DNA from: an uncultured Verrucomicrobiota bacterium | GTDB lineage: Bacteria; Verrucomicrobiota; Verrucomicrobiia; Limisphaerales; UBA9464 | DNA length: 34,789 bases | Reading direction: 5' to 3' | Assembly: GCA_903854475.1 (NCBI GenBank) | Contig: CAINWP010000313.1 | Location: 1-34,789 of the forward strand | In this document: piece by piece, positions 9,214-17,378 of the stretch | How the letters are laid out: each line of letters begins with the position of its first letter | How positions within the stretch are numbered: the stretch's first letter is position 1 | Program-made: the position numbers and the translations under genes | The notes under the pieces: model-generated | Told to the model about the DNA's origin: nothing | What the model saw: only the letters and a program-made list of their open reading frames with translations | Databases searched by the model: none

Positions 9214-9732
9214 CAGTGGTAACGCTGAGCTTCGTCGAGGCTGCGGCCAAGGCAAACCGTCCTAGGCCCCGGTTCGAGACATCTTTTGGTCGATGAATGT
9301 CTGGGCTGCCTTCCCGGGGCTGGCTCCGCGGGACCGCGCCTTGCCTGCAAGGCACCGCTTCACCGGTGAGCCCCCTGTAGGCCGGGTCCCCCGACCCGGC
9401 GTCTGGAGCTCGCAGGAAGGCGCGGAAGGATGGGGTTTTCGCGCCGCGCGCAAGGGGATTTTGGTTTTGCCTTCAATGCTCGATCCGGCCCGGTCCCGCT
9501 GCTGCTAGGGGAGACCGTTGGGTGTGAATGTATTCCTACAACAGAGGGGACTGCGAAAAGGACTTTCAAGTATCAAGCCTCTCGCCCCGCTTTCCATTCA
9601 CTTGGTTATTTTCCGATGAGGTCCCACCGCTGCGGCCTAGGCTCGACTTTGCGAGAAGGGGTTGGTAAGTCCTCGCAACACAACCGCCCGAAGGTGTGCC
9701 GTTGAGCACGGGGTGGAACATGCAGGCTGACA
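9214..9732. other. Intergenic spacer between divergent genes
   Basis: About 0.5 kb between the divergent gingipain-like gene and the FKBP gene. It contains the hairpin cluster at 9338-9400 and no coding frame that resembles a known protein. Both flanking genes must have their promoters here, but I cannot point to a convincing -35/-10 pair. Confidence 0.6.
9338..9400. repeat. REP-like cluster of short palindromes
   Basis: Three palindromes lie in 63 nt. 9338-9353 has a 6-bp stem (GCCTTG/CAAGGC) with a 4-nt loop. 9361-9368 is the palindrome CACCGGTG. 9381-9400 has a perfect 8-bp stem (GCCGGGTC/GACCCGGC) with a CCCC loop. The GC-rich inverted repeats in a spacer resemble repetitive extragenic palindromes. 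Only one copy is in the window, so repetitiveness is inferred. No RAYT transposase is adjacent. Confidence 0.45.
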
Positions 9733-10671
9733 ATGAAAACACTTCCGATCTTCCTATTGTCCGGCGTTCTGGCCGGTTCATTGCTGGGGCAGAACAACGC
9801 CGTCAAGGTGTCTCCAGCTCCCGCTTCGGGCGCGTCTACCAATGCACCGGCCGTCGACCCTGGGGCTGGTAAGTTTAAGACCGATCTCGAGAAGCACAGC
9901 TACGCCATGGGCGTGCTCTTGGCCGGAGACATCAAACGCCAGTTGTCGCGTGGCAGCTACGAGCACGATGCTGAGATCGTCATCAAGGCGTTCTCTGAGG
10001 CGCTCCGCGGCAAGCCGACGGTGATCACCGACGGTGAGGCCAATATTATTTTGCGGAACTACAGCACCGAGATTCGCAAAAAATCTGAGGAAAAGCGCAA
10101 GGAAGACGGTGAGAAGGCCAAGGTGGTGGGCGAGGCATTTCTGGCGGCCAATAAGGCCAAGGAAGGCGTCAAGGTCACAGCCAGTGGTCTCCAATACAAG
10201 GTGCTCAAGGCGGCTGAGGGCGCCAAGGCCAAGGGCGATGATGTCGTTGAGGTGCATTACCGCGGAACGCTGGTCGATGGGACCGAGTTTGACAGTTCCT
10301 ACACTCGCGGACAGCCAGCCAGCTTTGGTCTGAGCCGGGTGATCAAGGGATGGACCGAAGGGTTGCAGCTCATGACGGTGGGCTCGAAGTACCAGTTTGT
10401 GATTCCTTCGGATCTGGCTTACGGACAGAACGGTTCTCCGCCGAAGATCCCGCCCCATTCCACCCTCATCTTCGAGGTGGACTTGCTGAACGTGAAGCCG
10501 CAGGTCGCGCCGCCGCTGCCCAGCAGCGTTACCAGCGATATTATTAAGGTTCCGAGTGCCGATGAGTTGAAAAAGGGCGCCCAGATCGAGGTGATTAAGT
10601 CTACCGATGCCGAGCGTCTCCAGAAGGAAGCCGCCGAGCAAAAGAAGAAGGCCGACGCTCCTAAGAAATAA
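9733..10671 (+). CDS. Exported FKBP-type peptidyl-prolyl cis-trans isomerase (FkpA/Mip-like)
   Basis: A 312-residue peptidyl-prolyl isomerase that should assist protein folding outside the cytoplasmic membrane. Residues 1-19 form a signal peptide (MKTLPIFLLSGVLAGSLLG). A low-complexity Ala/Pro/Ser linker follows, then an FKBP_N dimerisation-type helical domain (about 48-140, including EKHSYAMGVLLAGDIKRQ), and an FKBP_C catalytic domain (about 150-255). The catalytic domain shows VEVHYRGTLVDGTEFDSSY, VIKGWTEGLQ, and the YGQNGSPPKIPPHSTLIFEVDLL signature. The C-terminus extends about 55 residues as a Lys-rich, probably disordered tail that is not part of the standard FkpA layout. The gene stands alone between a long spacer and a strong hairpin. 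Confidence 0.93.
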   Translation: MKTLPIFLLSGVLAGSLLGQNNAVKVSPAPASGASTNAPAVDPGAGKFKTDLEKHSYAMGVLLAGDIKRQLSRGSYEHDAEIVIKAFSEALRGKPTVITDGEANIILRNYSTEIRKKSEEKRKEDGEKAKVVGEAFLAANKAKEGVKVTASGLQYKVLKAAEGAKAKGDDVVEVHYRGTLVDGTEFDSSYTRGQPASFGLSRVIKGWTEGLQLMTVGSKYQFVIPSDLAYGQNGSPPKIPPHSTLIFEVDLLNVKPQVAPPLPSSVTSDIIKVPSADELKKGAQIEVIKSTDAERLQKEAAEQKKKADAPKK

Positions 10672-10695
10672 CAGGCTTTTAGGCCCTTTTCGAGC

Positions 10696-10726
10696 GCTGC
10701 GCCGCCGTGAACTACGGCGGCGCAGC
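10696..10726 (+). terminator. Hairpin terminator after the FKBP gene
   Basis: Perfect 13-bp inverted repeat (GCTGCGCCGCCGT / ACGGCGGCGCAGC) with a 5-nt loop, 25 nt after the FKBP stop codon. There is no T-tract behind it, so it may act as a weak or factor-assisted terminator or as mRNA end protection. Confidence 0.65.
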
Positions 10727-10833
10727 CATTTGATGGGCAGGTCCACCCTCGGAGGGTCGAGTTTCCTCAATCTGCCGCTTGCATGTCCCGCGGACTGGAG
10801 TACCTGTCATTTCAGGAAATAATACGTCTGCGT

Positions 10834-12114
10834 ATGAAAACGGTGGAAAACTACGATTCGGTGATCATTGGGGCAGGTCCAGCTGGTTGCTCCGCGGCGA
10901 CCGCCCTAGCCATGCACGGTCGGAGAGTCTTGCTGGTAGAACGGGAGAAGTTTCCCCGGTATCATATTGGCGAGTCGATGATCCCCTTCACTTATCCGCC
11001 GTTGGAGCGGATCGGGATGATTCCTAAGCTCCGCCAGTCGAGCTTCATGAAGAAGTATTCCGTGCAGTTCGTTTCCCCTTCGGGCCGTGCTTCGCAACCG
11101 TTTTATTTCTTCAACCGGTATGATCGCGAAACCGTGGCGCAGTCTTGGCAGGTCCTGCGCAGCGAGTTCGATCAGATGATGCTCAACAATGCCCGAGAAC
11201 ACGGCGTCACGGTTTGGGAAGAGTCGGAAGTCACCGAACTGCTACAGGACGGCGTGGGTACTTATTATGGTGTCCGGGTCAAGTCCCGCGAGCATGGAGA
11301 GGTGGAGGTTCGCTCCCCAGTCACCGTGGACGCGACGGGGCGCGAGGCCATCGCTGCCACTCGCAATGCTTGGAGGCGTGGTGATCCCAAGCTCAACAAG
11401 GTCGCCGTGTGGACTTATTACGAGGGGGCCAAGCGGGATACCGGCATCGACGAGGGAGGCACCACAGTGGCTTTCATCCCGGACAAGGGTTGGTTCTGGT
11501 ACATCCCTCAGCACAACAATCGGGTGAGCGTGGGCGTGGTGGCCGACGGCAAGTATCTGACCCGTGAAGGTCTCAAAGACCCTGAGGCCATTTTTCAGCG
11601 AGAAATCGGTCAAAACAAATGGATCCAAGACCATTTGTCCACGGGTCGAGTGTGCGATCAGTACTGGCTCACGGCCGAGTACACCTTTCGCTCCGAATAC
11701 TGTGCCGACCGCGGATTGGTGTTGGTGGGCGATGCCGTGGGCTTCTTGGATCCAGTGTTCTCTAGTGGCATGATGATTGCACTGAAGACCGGGGTGGCCG
11801 CCGCGGACGCCATTCATGCAGCGTTGCAGGCCGGCGACGTTTCTCCGGAGCGATTCACCGAGTATGGTCGGGTCACCCGTCAGAGCATCGAGAACATGCG
11901 CAAGCTGGTTTATGCCTTCTACGACCCCAACATCAGCTTCAAGACCATCACCGACCAATTTCCGGATTTGGCCAATGACCTCACCGATTGCTTGTCGGGC
12001 GATGTGAATAAGGACTTCACCCGGATGTTTGAGGCATTCTCCCACTATACCCCGATTCCTGACGAGTTGCCGTATGGTGCTCCGAAGCTCGCGGCGGCCG
12101 CCGTCGCTGCCTAA
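10834..12114 (+). CDS. FAD-dependent oxidoreductase of the flavin-dependent halogenase family
   Basis: A cytoplasmic flavoprotein of 426 residues. The N-terminal FAD-binding Rossmann motif is VIIGAGPAGCSAA (G13-G18), followed by an acidic strand end (E36) and HIGESMIP (residues 44-51). Two features match flavin-dependent halogenases rather than simple monooxygenases: GWFWYIP (219-225, the WxWxIP motif) and FLDPVFSSG (304-312). The FxxK position that holds the catalytic Lys in phenol and pyrrole halogenases is also present (F71-K74). The family includes geranylgeranyl-reductase-like proteins, so halogenation is a hypothesis. The start at ATG 10834 places the FAD motif at the usual distance from the N-terminus; ATG 10783 would add 17 residues. 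No carrier protein, prenyltransferase or flavin reductase gene is adjacent. Confidence 0.75.
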   Translation: MKTVENYDSVIIGAGPAGCSAATALAMHGRRVLLVEREKFPRYHIGESMIPFTYPPLERIGMIPKLRQSSFMKKYSVQFVSPSGRASQPFYFFNRYDRETVAQSWQVLRSEFDQMMLNNAREHGVTVWEESEVTELLQDGVGTYYGVRVKSREHGEVEVRSPVTVDATGREAIAATRNAWRRGDPKLNKVAVWTYYEGAKRDTGIDEGGTTVAFIPDKGWFWYIPQHNNRVSVGVVADGKYLTREGLKDPEAIFQREIGQNKWIQDHLSTGRVCDQYWLTAEYTFRSEYCADRGLVLVGDAVGFLDPVFSSGMMIALKTGVAAADAIHAALQAGDVSPERFTEYGRVTRQSIENMRKLVYAFYDPNISFKTITDQFPDLANDLTDCLSGDVNKDFTRMFEAFSHYTPIPDELPYGAPKLAAAAVAA

Positions 12115-12240
12115 CAAAACCCACGGCCTAGTTATCGACGTTGGCCGAGGGCAGTATTGAGGTCACCAATGAGGTCGATGATAGCGCTCTTGCCTTCGGG
12201 CTAGATTCCCGGATTCTCTGGGACTTTAGGAACTGATCTT

Positions 12241-12516
12241 ATGGCCGTACACGTCCGCATTCCCACGCCGCTGCGCAAGCTCACCCACGACGTTGAACTT
12301 GTTCAGGTGAGCTCTGGCACAATCGCCGGAGCGATCGCTGAGCTGCAGAACCAATTTCCCGGCATCGCCGAGCGCCTGATCGACGAAAAAGGTGAGGTTC
12401 GACGCTTTGTGAACATCTACCTGAACGAGGAAGACATCCGCTTCCTCGACAATCAGACCACCGTCATCAAGGACGGCGACGAGATTAGCATCATTCCGGC
12501 GATAGCCGGGGGTTGA
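12241..12516 (+). CDS. MoaD/ThiS-family sulfur carrier protein
   Basis: A 91-residue beta-grasp (ubiquitin-like) protein ending in the Gly-Gly tail (PAIAGG) that is adenylated and thiocarboxylated by E1-like enzymes in this family. The segment LNEEDIRFLDNQTTVIKDGDEISIIPAIAGG (described here by its parts NEEDIR and GDEISIIP) is typical of the CysO/MoaD-like carriers. These donate sulfur to cysteine or methionine precursors or to molybdopterin. The next gene is a NIL-domain protein, a pairing seen in sulfur amino-acid loci, which favours an amino-acid role over cofactor synthesis. No activating enzyme, cysteine synthase or JAMM protease lies within the window, so partners must be elsewhere. A spacer of 126 nt separates it from the flavoenzyme gene. 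Confidence 0.85.
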   Translation: MAVHVRIPTPLRKLTHDVELVQVSSGTIAGAIAELQNQFPGIAERLIDEKGEVRRFVNIYLNEEDIRFLDNQTTVIKDGDEISIIPAIAGG

Positions 12517-12551
12517 TTCTTTTTGGCTGTCCCAACCTCTCTAACGGCACC

Positions 12552-12899
12552 ATGCCCACCAAAATTTCCAAGCCTTCTAAGGCCATAACACCTCCCAAGG
12601 GTGCTCCCAAAGCTTCCAAGGCAGTCAAGCCGCTGCGAAAGAGTTTGGACTCTGACAAGACCGCCGCTCGTTTCTGGCTGACCTATCCGCCTCAGCGCAT
12701 CAAGGCGCCAGTGATTTGGAAATTGGGACATCAGTTCAAGCTGGTGACGAGCATTCGCCAGGCGAGCGTGACCGATGTGGTCGGTATTGTTTGCTTGGAA
12801 ATCGAAGGGGCTGCCTCGGAGATCACCGCCGGGGTGCAATGGCTGAAGAAGCAAGGTGTGCGCGTCGAACCGGTAGAGCTGAGCGCGGTCGAGTCCTGA
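12552..12899 (+). CDS. NIL-domain protein
   Basis: A 115-residue protein from ATG 12552; a TTG at 12513 overlapping the upstream stop would add 13 residues. The first 35 residues are Lys/Pro/Ser-rich and probably disordered. The rest is a NIL domain, a ferredoxin-like ligand-binding fold known from the C-terminus of methionine ABC transporter ATPases: ARFWLTYPPQ at the start, VIWKLGHQF, then VVGIVCLEIEG and VQWLKKQGVRVEPVE at the end. In stand-alone form it accompanies sulfur carriers in cysteine/homocysteine loci, probably sensing or handling a sulfur amino acid. Position directly after the carrier gene suggests one transcript. It is closed by a strong terminator. Confidence 0.82.
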   Translation: MPTKISKPSKAITPPKGAPKASKAVKPLRKSLDSDKTAARFWLTYPPQRIKAPVIWKLGHQFKLVTSIRQASVTDVVGIVCLEIEGAASEITAGVQWLKKQGVRVEPVELSAVES

Positions 12900-12986
12900 A
12901 ATTGCTCGGCGAAACGATCAACAACACGATCAACGCCATTGCTCTCAGGACCGTGAGTCCCTGAGTTTCGACGCTGATTAGTTTTC

Positions 12987-13030
12987 AACAGGCCGAGCCC
13001 TAACAAGGGTCATCGGCCTGTTTTATTTTC
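12987..13030 (+). terminator. Rho-independent terminator after the sulfur carrier/NIL genes
   Basis: Inverted repeat AACAGGCCGA (12987-12996) / TCGGCCTGTT (13013-13022) with a further short pairing in the loop, followed by TTTTATTTT. The stop codon of the convergent TPR gene (13010-13012) lies inside the hairpin, so the element separates convergent transcripts. Confidence 0.85.
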
Positions 13031-16000
13031 CACCCGCTTGGCTTCCACGCGGTCGTAGTTCAACGGGCCCACCCAACGGGTGTTGAACTGCTGGTGCAGG
13101 GCATCGCTGGGGAAGGACGGGCGGGCCTCCCGGCCATGACGCGCGTCGTCCATGCCATGCCAAGGCAGGGGCTCAATCCGGTCTCCGGCGGCGACATGGT
13201 AATCGGCATCCTTATTCCATCCGACGGTCCAGAGGAAGAATCGCCGCGCGTGTCCGGAGGGAATCTTCGGTAGGTCCTCCGAGGCAAATGACAGGGTCAA
13301 TTCATCGCCCGCAGCCACCGTCACCACCCCGTTGTCCTCGGCTGCAACGAGCCCATCGACCGATCCATATCGGGTGGCCCAACCGCTGGGGGTGATTCGC
13401 CACGAAGGGCGCTGACGGACACTCTCATGCAAGGGGGTGAGCGGGTCTGAGGGGCCCGTGGCGGCAAACTCTCCGTAGCCATGCCAATGGAGATCGGTCG
13501 AGGTGGGACGCCGAGTGCCAACCTCGGCGGGTTGGTTGTTTTGGAACAGGGCGATGCGGTCCCAGTGCAATTCAAACGCGTAGGTCAACCGCAGGCGTCG
13601 AGTGCCCGCCGGCAGGTGGCCTCCCAAGGGCACGAGGATGGTCTTGGTGCGACCGGCGGGTGCGCCAACGCTCACTTCTCGGAGCGGTTGCCATTGGTTC
13701 GGAGCCGTCTCTGCTTCGAGCTGGGGGAAGGGGAAAGGCAACTCCGGATCATGGCTGCCGGCAATGTTGGCCATGCCGCCGCCGAAGCGCAGCCAACCGC
13801 TGAGAGCCAGGGTAAGTCCCGGGTGGTTGGTCAGGGGCCCAAAATCCAGAACGATCGAAGTGGATTCTGACAATCCTCGCAGTTGGGGAGCCCGCAAGCG
13901 CGGTGAAAACCGTTGTCCGTCCTCTTGATCTAAGGTGGCGGTCAGAGACGAACCATCGCCTGCCTGGGCCTCTCGGAGCGGAACACGACCCGAGAGAATC
14001 CGTAGTTCGTGGCGAGGGAAGGGCGGTCCGGGCACCAGTTTGCTGGTGGAATGGGCCTCAGCGTTCGCCGGGATGTCGACCCAGCCGAGCTTGGCTTCGT
14101 CGAGGTAGAGTATTTCGCGCAACTCCTCGGTGAGTTGCACGGTGTAGCGGCCCTCTTTGGGGACGAAATCTGCTGAGCCGCCGAGCGATACCCATTCCCG
14201 AGGGTCCGCCACGATGTTGTGGCCGGGCCGAGAGGGCAGTCCCACGGGCGCGGAGCTGAGGATGTCGGTCAGGAAGCGGAACCGGGTGCCGTCCCAGGCG
14301 TAGAGGTAAGGGCAAGAGCCGGTCGGGTTCTTGGGTTCGATGAGATCAATCACCTGCTTCGGGTGGGCGCTCACCCCAAACAAGGGTTGGGTATCGGCCC
14401 AGCGGGCGAGGACCGTTTCGATGTCCTTGTGGCGTCCCACGCCGATCTCCACGGGCTTGCGCTGGACGCTGCGCAGGGCTCGCCAATTACCGGCGTTGAG
14501 CTCGATGTGCAAGCCGATGCCGCTGAAATTCGATCGGTTTCCAATGGGGCGAAACTTGACCAGGCCATTGGCGTTGGCCCCGTCGTTGCGGAAGAATTGG
14601 ACTCCGCGTCCCTGGCTCTCGAGGAGGCAATCAATGTCGCCGTCTTGATCAAAGTCCGCGAAGGCGGCATGGCGTACGTTGGAGCCCGCCAGGCTCTTGA
14701 GTCCCAGCGACTCGGTCATTTCGTGGAAACCCCGGCGGCCGCGGTTGCGCCAGACTCGGAGTCCATCGGTGCCCCAAGAAATTAGGTCTAGCCAGCCATC
14801 GTTGTCATAGTCGAGGGCGCGGATCTTTTGGATCCCGTTTTTCTTGGCCGGAAGGCGCACGGGTTCACGAAGTCCACCGAAATACAGGGCCACTGCGGTC
14901 TCGGTCACCAGGACCACGTCGGCCCGAAGGTCGTTGTTGAAATCACCGACGGCGAGGCATCGAGCCACTGGCCAGTCCGTGGGCTGAGCCATGGCCGACA
15001 AGCCCTCCCGACGTTGGTTGGACAGGATCCAGGGTGGCTCTCCCTTGCGCGTGAGCAGCACATCCGGGAGGTCGTCGTTGTTCCAATCTTCGATGGTCAC
15101 CGAAGTAACACCGGTAATATCAAATCCATCGCCCGGACCTGCTTTGCGTTCGCGGAAGATGGCCGTTCCGTAATTGGTGAAAGCCCGAAGACGGCCTTCC
15201 GGGGTGACCGCCAGTAGGGCTAGTTTACCGGTGATGTCGATGTCACCCAGGGTGGCGTCCGTTCCTTTCAGAGCCCGGATCCCACCCAGAGCTGATCCGT
15301 CGGTGATGAACCCATTGGTGGCGAACTTGAGCAATTGAGACCCTTCGGATCCCACGAGTAACGCATCGTCGTAGCGGTCGTTGTTCAGGTCTCCAACAAC
15401 GATTTCTTGAACCTTACCAACCGTGGAGGCCAAGGGTTCGGACCTTGCCGTGAATGTGACGTTCGAGTTCCAGAGAAGATGCAACCGCCCTTGGTCATCG
15501 TTGAGCAAAACATCATTCCAACCGCGACGGTTCAAGTCGAACAAACCGAACGGGCCTCTGAGTTGACTTGCCTCCGGGCCCAGGGCTCGGGCGGTGTCCT
15601 CCACAAATTGGACAGAGACCGGATCGGATTCGGGCTGCTCGAGGGCGAACGGGGCGAGAATTTCGGTGTACTTGCATTTCTCGAAGAGAGCCGGGTTGTC
15701 GGCCGCCTGCGACTTTCCGGCTGCGACCCGTTGGTGCTCGGCCAGCTCAGCGGATGCCTGCTCTCGGGCCCCCTGCCGCAGGTAGGCCTGGCTGAGTTGG
15801 TAGTGGGCCGAAGGGTGATCCTTGTCGAATTCGATCACCTCGACGAATTGCTCAGCGGCGTCGGGAAAACGTCCCCAACCTGCATAGGCGAGGCCCAACT
15901 GGAAGCTCACGGTGTTGAGGGTGCGGTCGGCTTGCTTGGCCTCGGTCAGCGACTGGACCGCGTTGGAAAAGGAGCCCAGGCGTAGATGAGCGCAGCCGGC

Positions 16001-16342
16001 CAGGTAATGAGCTGCGCCCCGGCCGGGTTCGACTTGCAGCGCCTCACGGGTATGGACCAGAGCCTGGGAAGGTTGGCTCGCCAAGAGGAAGGCGTTAGCC
16101 AGGTTTAGGTGGACGTCCGGATTGGACGGGTTCATCGACAAGGCCACTTGGAAGGCTTCGATCGCCCGCCGCGCATCGCCCGCGGCGTAGTAGCCACGAC
16201 CGGCGTTCATGTGGGTGGCGAACTGGGAGTCCTCGTTGGAGGCCCGGTTGAACCACCAGGCCGTCGCCGCGATCCCAATAATAAATAGGAAAATGCCCAC
16301 CACCAACGCGGGTGCGGCCGGGGATTTCTTCGGAGGACTCAT
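13010..16342 (-). CDS. Membrane-anchored TPR / FG-GAP (VCBS) / UnbV-type repeat protein
   Basis: 1110 residues. A single transmembrane segment lies near residues 12-31 (ALVVGIFLFIIGIAATAWWF), followed by about five TPR units (about 40-205) and then FG-GAP/VCBS propeller repeats (about 310-600). The latter carry calcium-loop motifs such as DLNNDRYDD, DWNNDDLPD, DFNNDLRAD, DYDNDGWLD and DFDQDGDID. An ASPIC/UnbV-like segment ends in RWADTQPLFGV. The last 430 residues begin with CPYLYAWDGTRFRFLTDIL (about 675) and contain beta-sandwich-like stretches without a recognisable enzyme motif. The protein should sit in the inner membrane with its domains outside and may act as a scaffold or adhesion protein. 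No substrate is evident. dapF lies 85 nt upstream on the same strand and may share the transcript. Confidence 0.85.
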   Translation of the reverse strand: MSPPKKSPAAPALVVGIFLFIIGIAATAWWFNRASNEDSQFATHMNAGRGYYAAGDARRAIEAFQVALSMNPSNPDVHLNLANAFLLASQPSQALVHTREALQVEPGRGAAHYLAGCAHLRLGSFSNAVQSLTEAKQADRTLNTVSFQLGLAYAGWGRFPDAAEQFVEVIEFDKDHPSAHYQLSQAYLRQGAREQASAELAEHQRVAAGKSQAADNPALFEKCKYTEILAPFALEQPESDPVSVQFVEDTARALGPEASQLRGPFGLFDLNRRGWNDVLLNDDQGRLHLLWNSNVTFTARSEPLASTVGKVQEIVVGDLNNDRYDDALLVGSEGSQLLKFATNGFITDGSALGGIRALKGTDATLGDIDITGKLALLAVTPEGRLRAFTNYGTAIFRERKAGPGDGFDITGVTSVTIEDWNNDDLPDVLLTRKGEPPWILSNQRREGLSAMAQPTDWPVARCLAVGDFNNDLRADVVLVTETAVALYFGGLREPVRLPAKKNGIQKIRALDYDNDGWLDLISWGTDGLRVWRNRGRRGFHEMTESLGLKSLAGSNVRHAAFADFDQDGDIDCLLESQGRGVQFFRNDGANANGLVKFRPIGNRSNFSGIGLHIELNAGNWRALRSVQRKPVEIGVGRHKDIETVLARWADTQPLFGVSAHPKQVIDLIEPKNPTGSCPYLYAWDGTRFRFLTDILSSAPVGLPSRPGHNIVADPREWVSLGGSADFVPKEGRYTVQLTEELREILYLDEAKLGWVDIPANAEAHSTSKLVPGPPFPRHELRILSGRVPLREAQAGDGSSLTATLDQEDGQRFSPRLRAPQLRGLSESTSIVLDFGPLTNHPGLTLALSGWLRFGGGMANIAGSHDPELPFPFPQLEAETAPNQWQPLREVSVGAPAGRTKTILVPLGGHLPAGTRRLRLTYAFELHWDRIALFQNNQPAEVGTRRPTSTDLHWHGYGEFAATGPSDPLTPLHESVRQRPSWRITPSGWATRYGSVDGLVAAEDNGVVTVAAGDELTLSFASEDLPKIPSGHARRFFLWTVGWNKDADYHVAAGDRIEPLPWHGMDDARHGREARPSFPSDALHQQFNTRWVGPLNYDRVEAKRVENKTGR

Positions 16343-16427
16343 GCGGGTCTGGGTAACTTACTTTGAAATAGCAAAAAGCAACACCCTGACGGCCCGGGCG
16401 ACTGCGCGGGATCCAGAGCGGGCGGGG

Positions 16428-17243
16428 TCAGACCAGGATTTGTCCTTCGAAGACGAAGGTGGCCGGTCCGCCGAGTCGAACGTCACTGAAACCTCCGCGG
16501 TCATCGGATTTGAAGGAAACACTCAATTCATCACCGCCCTGCACTTGAATGCGGATGGGTGAAGAGAAGCCGTGCAGGCTTGAGGCGACCAACGCGCTAG
16601 CGGTGACGCCGGTGCCGCAGGCGAGAGTTTCTCCTTCGACGCCCCGCTCATAAGTCCGCACGCGGAGTTGATTGGGGCCGATGACTTGAACGAAGTTCAC
16701 ATTGGTACCGCGCGGCTTGAATTGCTCGTGCCAGCGCAGTTCCGAACCCAATGGCTGGACCATGGCCTTGTCGGCGTCTTCCACGAACACCACGGCATGC
16801 GGCACGCCGGTGTTGATGGAACTGACCTCCAAGACTCCGGCTTGTGTCGTGACCTTCTCCGAGAGGCGGAGGTCGTGCGGAGCCGTGAGATTGATGGTCA
16901 CCCGCTCTCCCTGGAACTCGGCGGTGATCACGCCGGCGGCGGTTTCAAAGGTCACCGTAGGCTTGGTCCAACCGGTGGCCCGCTGGATGTACCGCGCAAA
17001 GCAACGGGCGCCGTTGCCGCACATGGCGGCATCCGATCCGTCGGAGTTGTAGAAGCGCCAGGCCCAGTCGGCCTTGCCGGTGAGGCTGGGCACCAGAAGC
17101 ATGAGGCCATCGGCTCCAATGCCGAACTGCCGGTGACACAATTTGGTCACCTGCTCCGGAGTCAGCACGATGCGGGCATTGCGGTTGTCGAGCAGGATGA
17201 AGTCGTTGCCGGCTCCGCTCATCTTGTGGAACTCCAGAGTCAT
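16428..17243 (-). CDS. dapF: Diaminopimelate epimerase DapF
   Basis: 271 residues, the usual length. It converts LL- to meso-diaminopimelate in the cytoplasm for lysine and peptidoglycan synthesis. The N-terminus FHKMSGAGNDFILLDN and the FGIGADGLMLL block are family signatures. The two catalytic cysteines are in MCGNGARC (Cys75) and LACGTGVTA (Cys209). The substrate-contacting NTGVPHAVVFV and the RTYERGVEGET segment are present. The start ATG at 17243 gives the canonical N-terminus. The gene diverges from panC across a 135-nt spacer. Confidence 0.96.
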   Translation of the reverse strand: MTLEFHKMSGAGNDFILLDNRNARIVLTPEQVTKLCHRQFGIGADGLMLLVPSLTGKADWAWRFYNSDGSDAAMCGNGARCFARYIQRATGWTKPTVTFETAAGVITAEFQGERVTINLTAPHDLRLSEKVTTQAGVLEVSSINTGVPHAVVFVEDADKAMVQPLGSELRWHEQFKPRGTNVNFVQVIGPNQLRVRTYERGVEGETLACGTGVTASALVASSLHGFSSPIRIQVQGGDELSVSFKSDDRGGFSDVRLGGPATFVFEGQILV

Positions 17244-17378
17244 GTTGGAGGTAGATCATAGGCCGATGTCCCGTTGCGACAAGAGTTCGGGAAGGTTTGG
17301 AATTCTGACGCGTCAGGGCGCCCAGGACTGGGATCGCCGTGGGCTTGAACTTCGCCCAGTCGCGCGCAGGCTTTCCGT

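Noticed and set aside
9778-10770. 330-codon minus-strand open frame over the FKBP gene
   Set aside because: Antisense shadow with skewed Leu/Arg composition; the plus-strand frame is a clear FKBP.
11242-12117. 291-codon minus-strand open frame over the flavoenzyme gene
   Set aside because: Antisense shadow; no motif, no ribosome binding site, and it ends inside a conserved gene.
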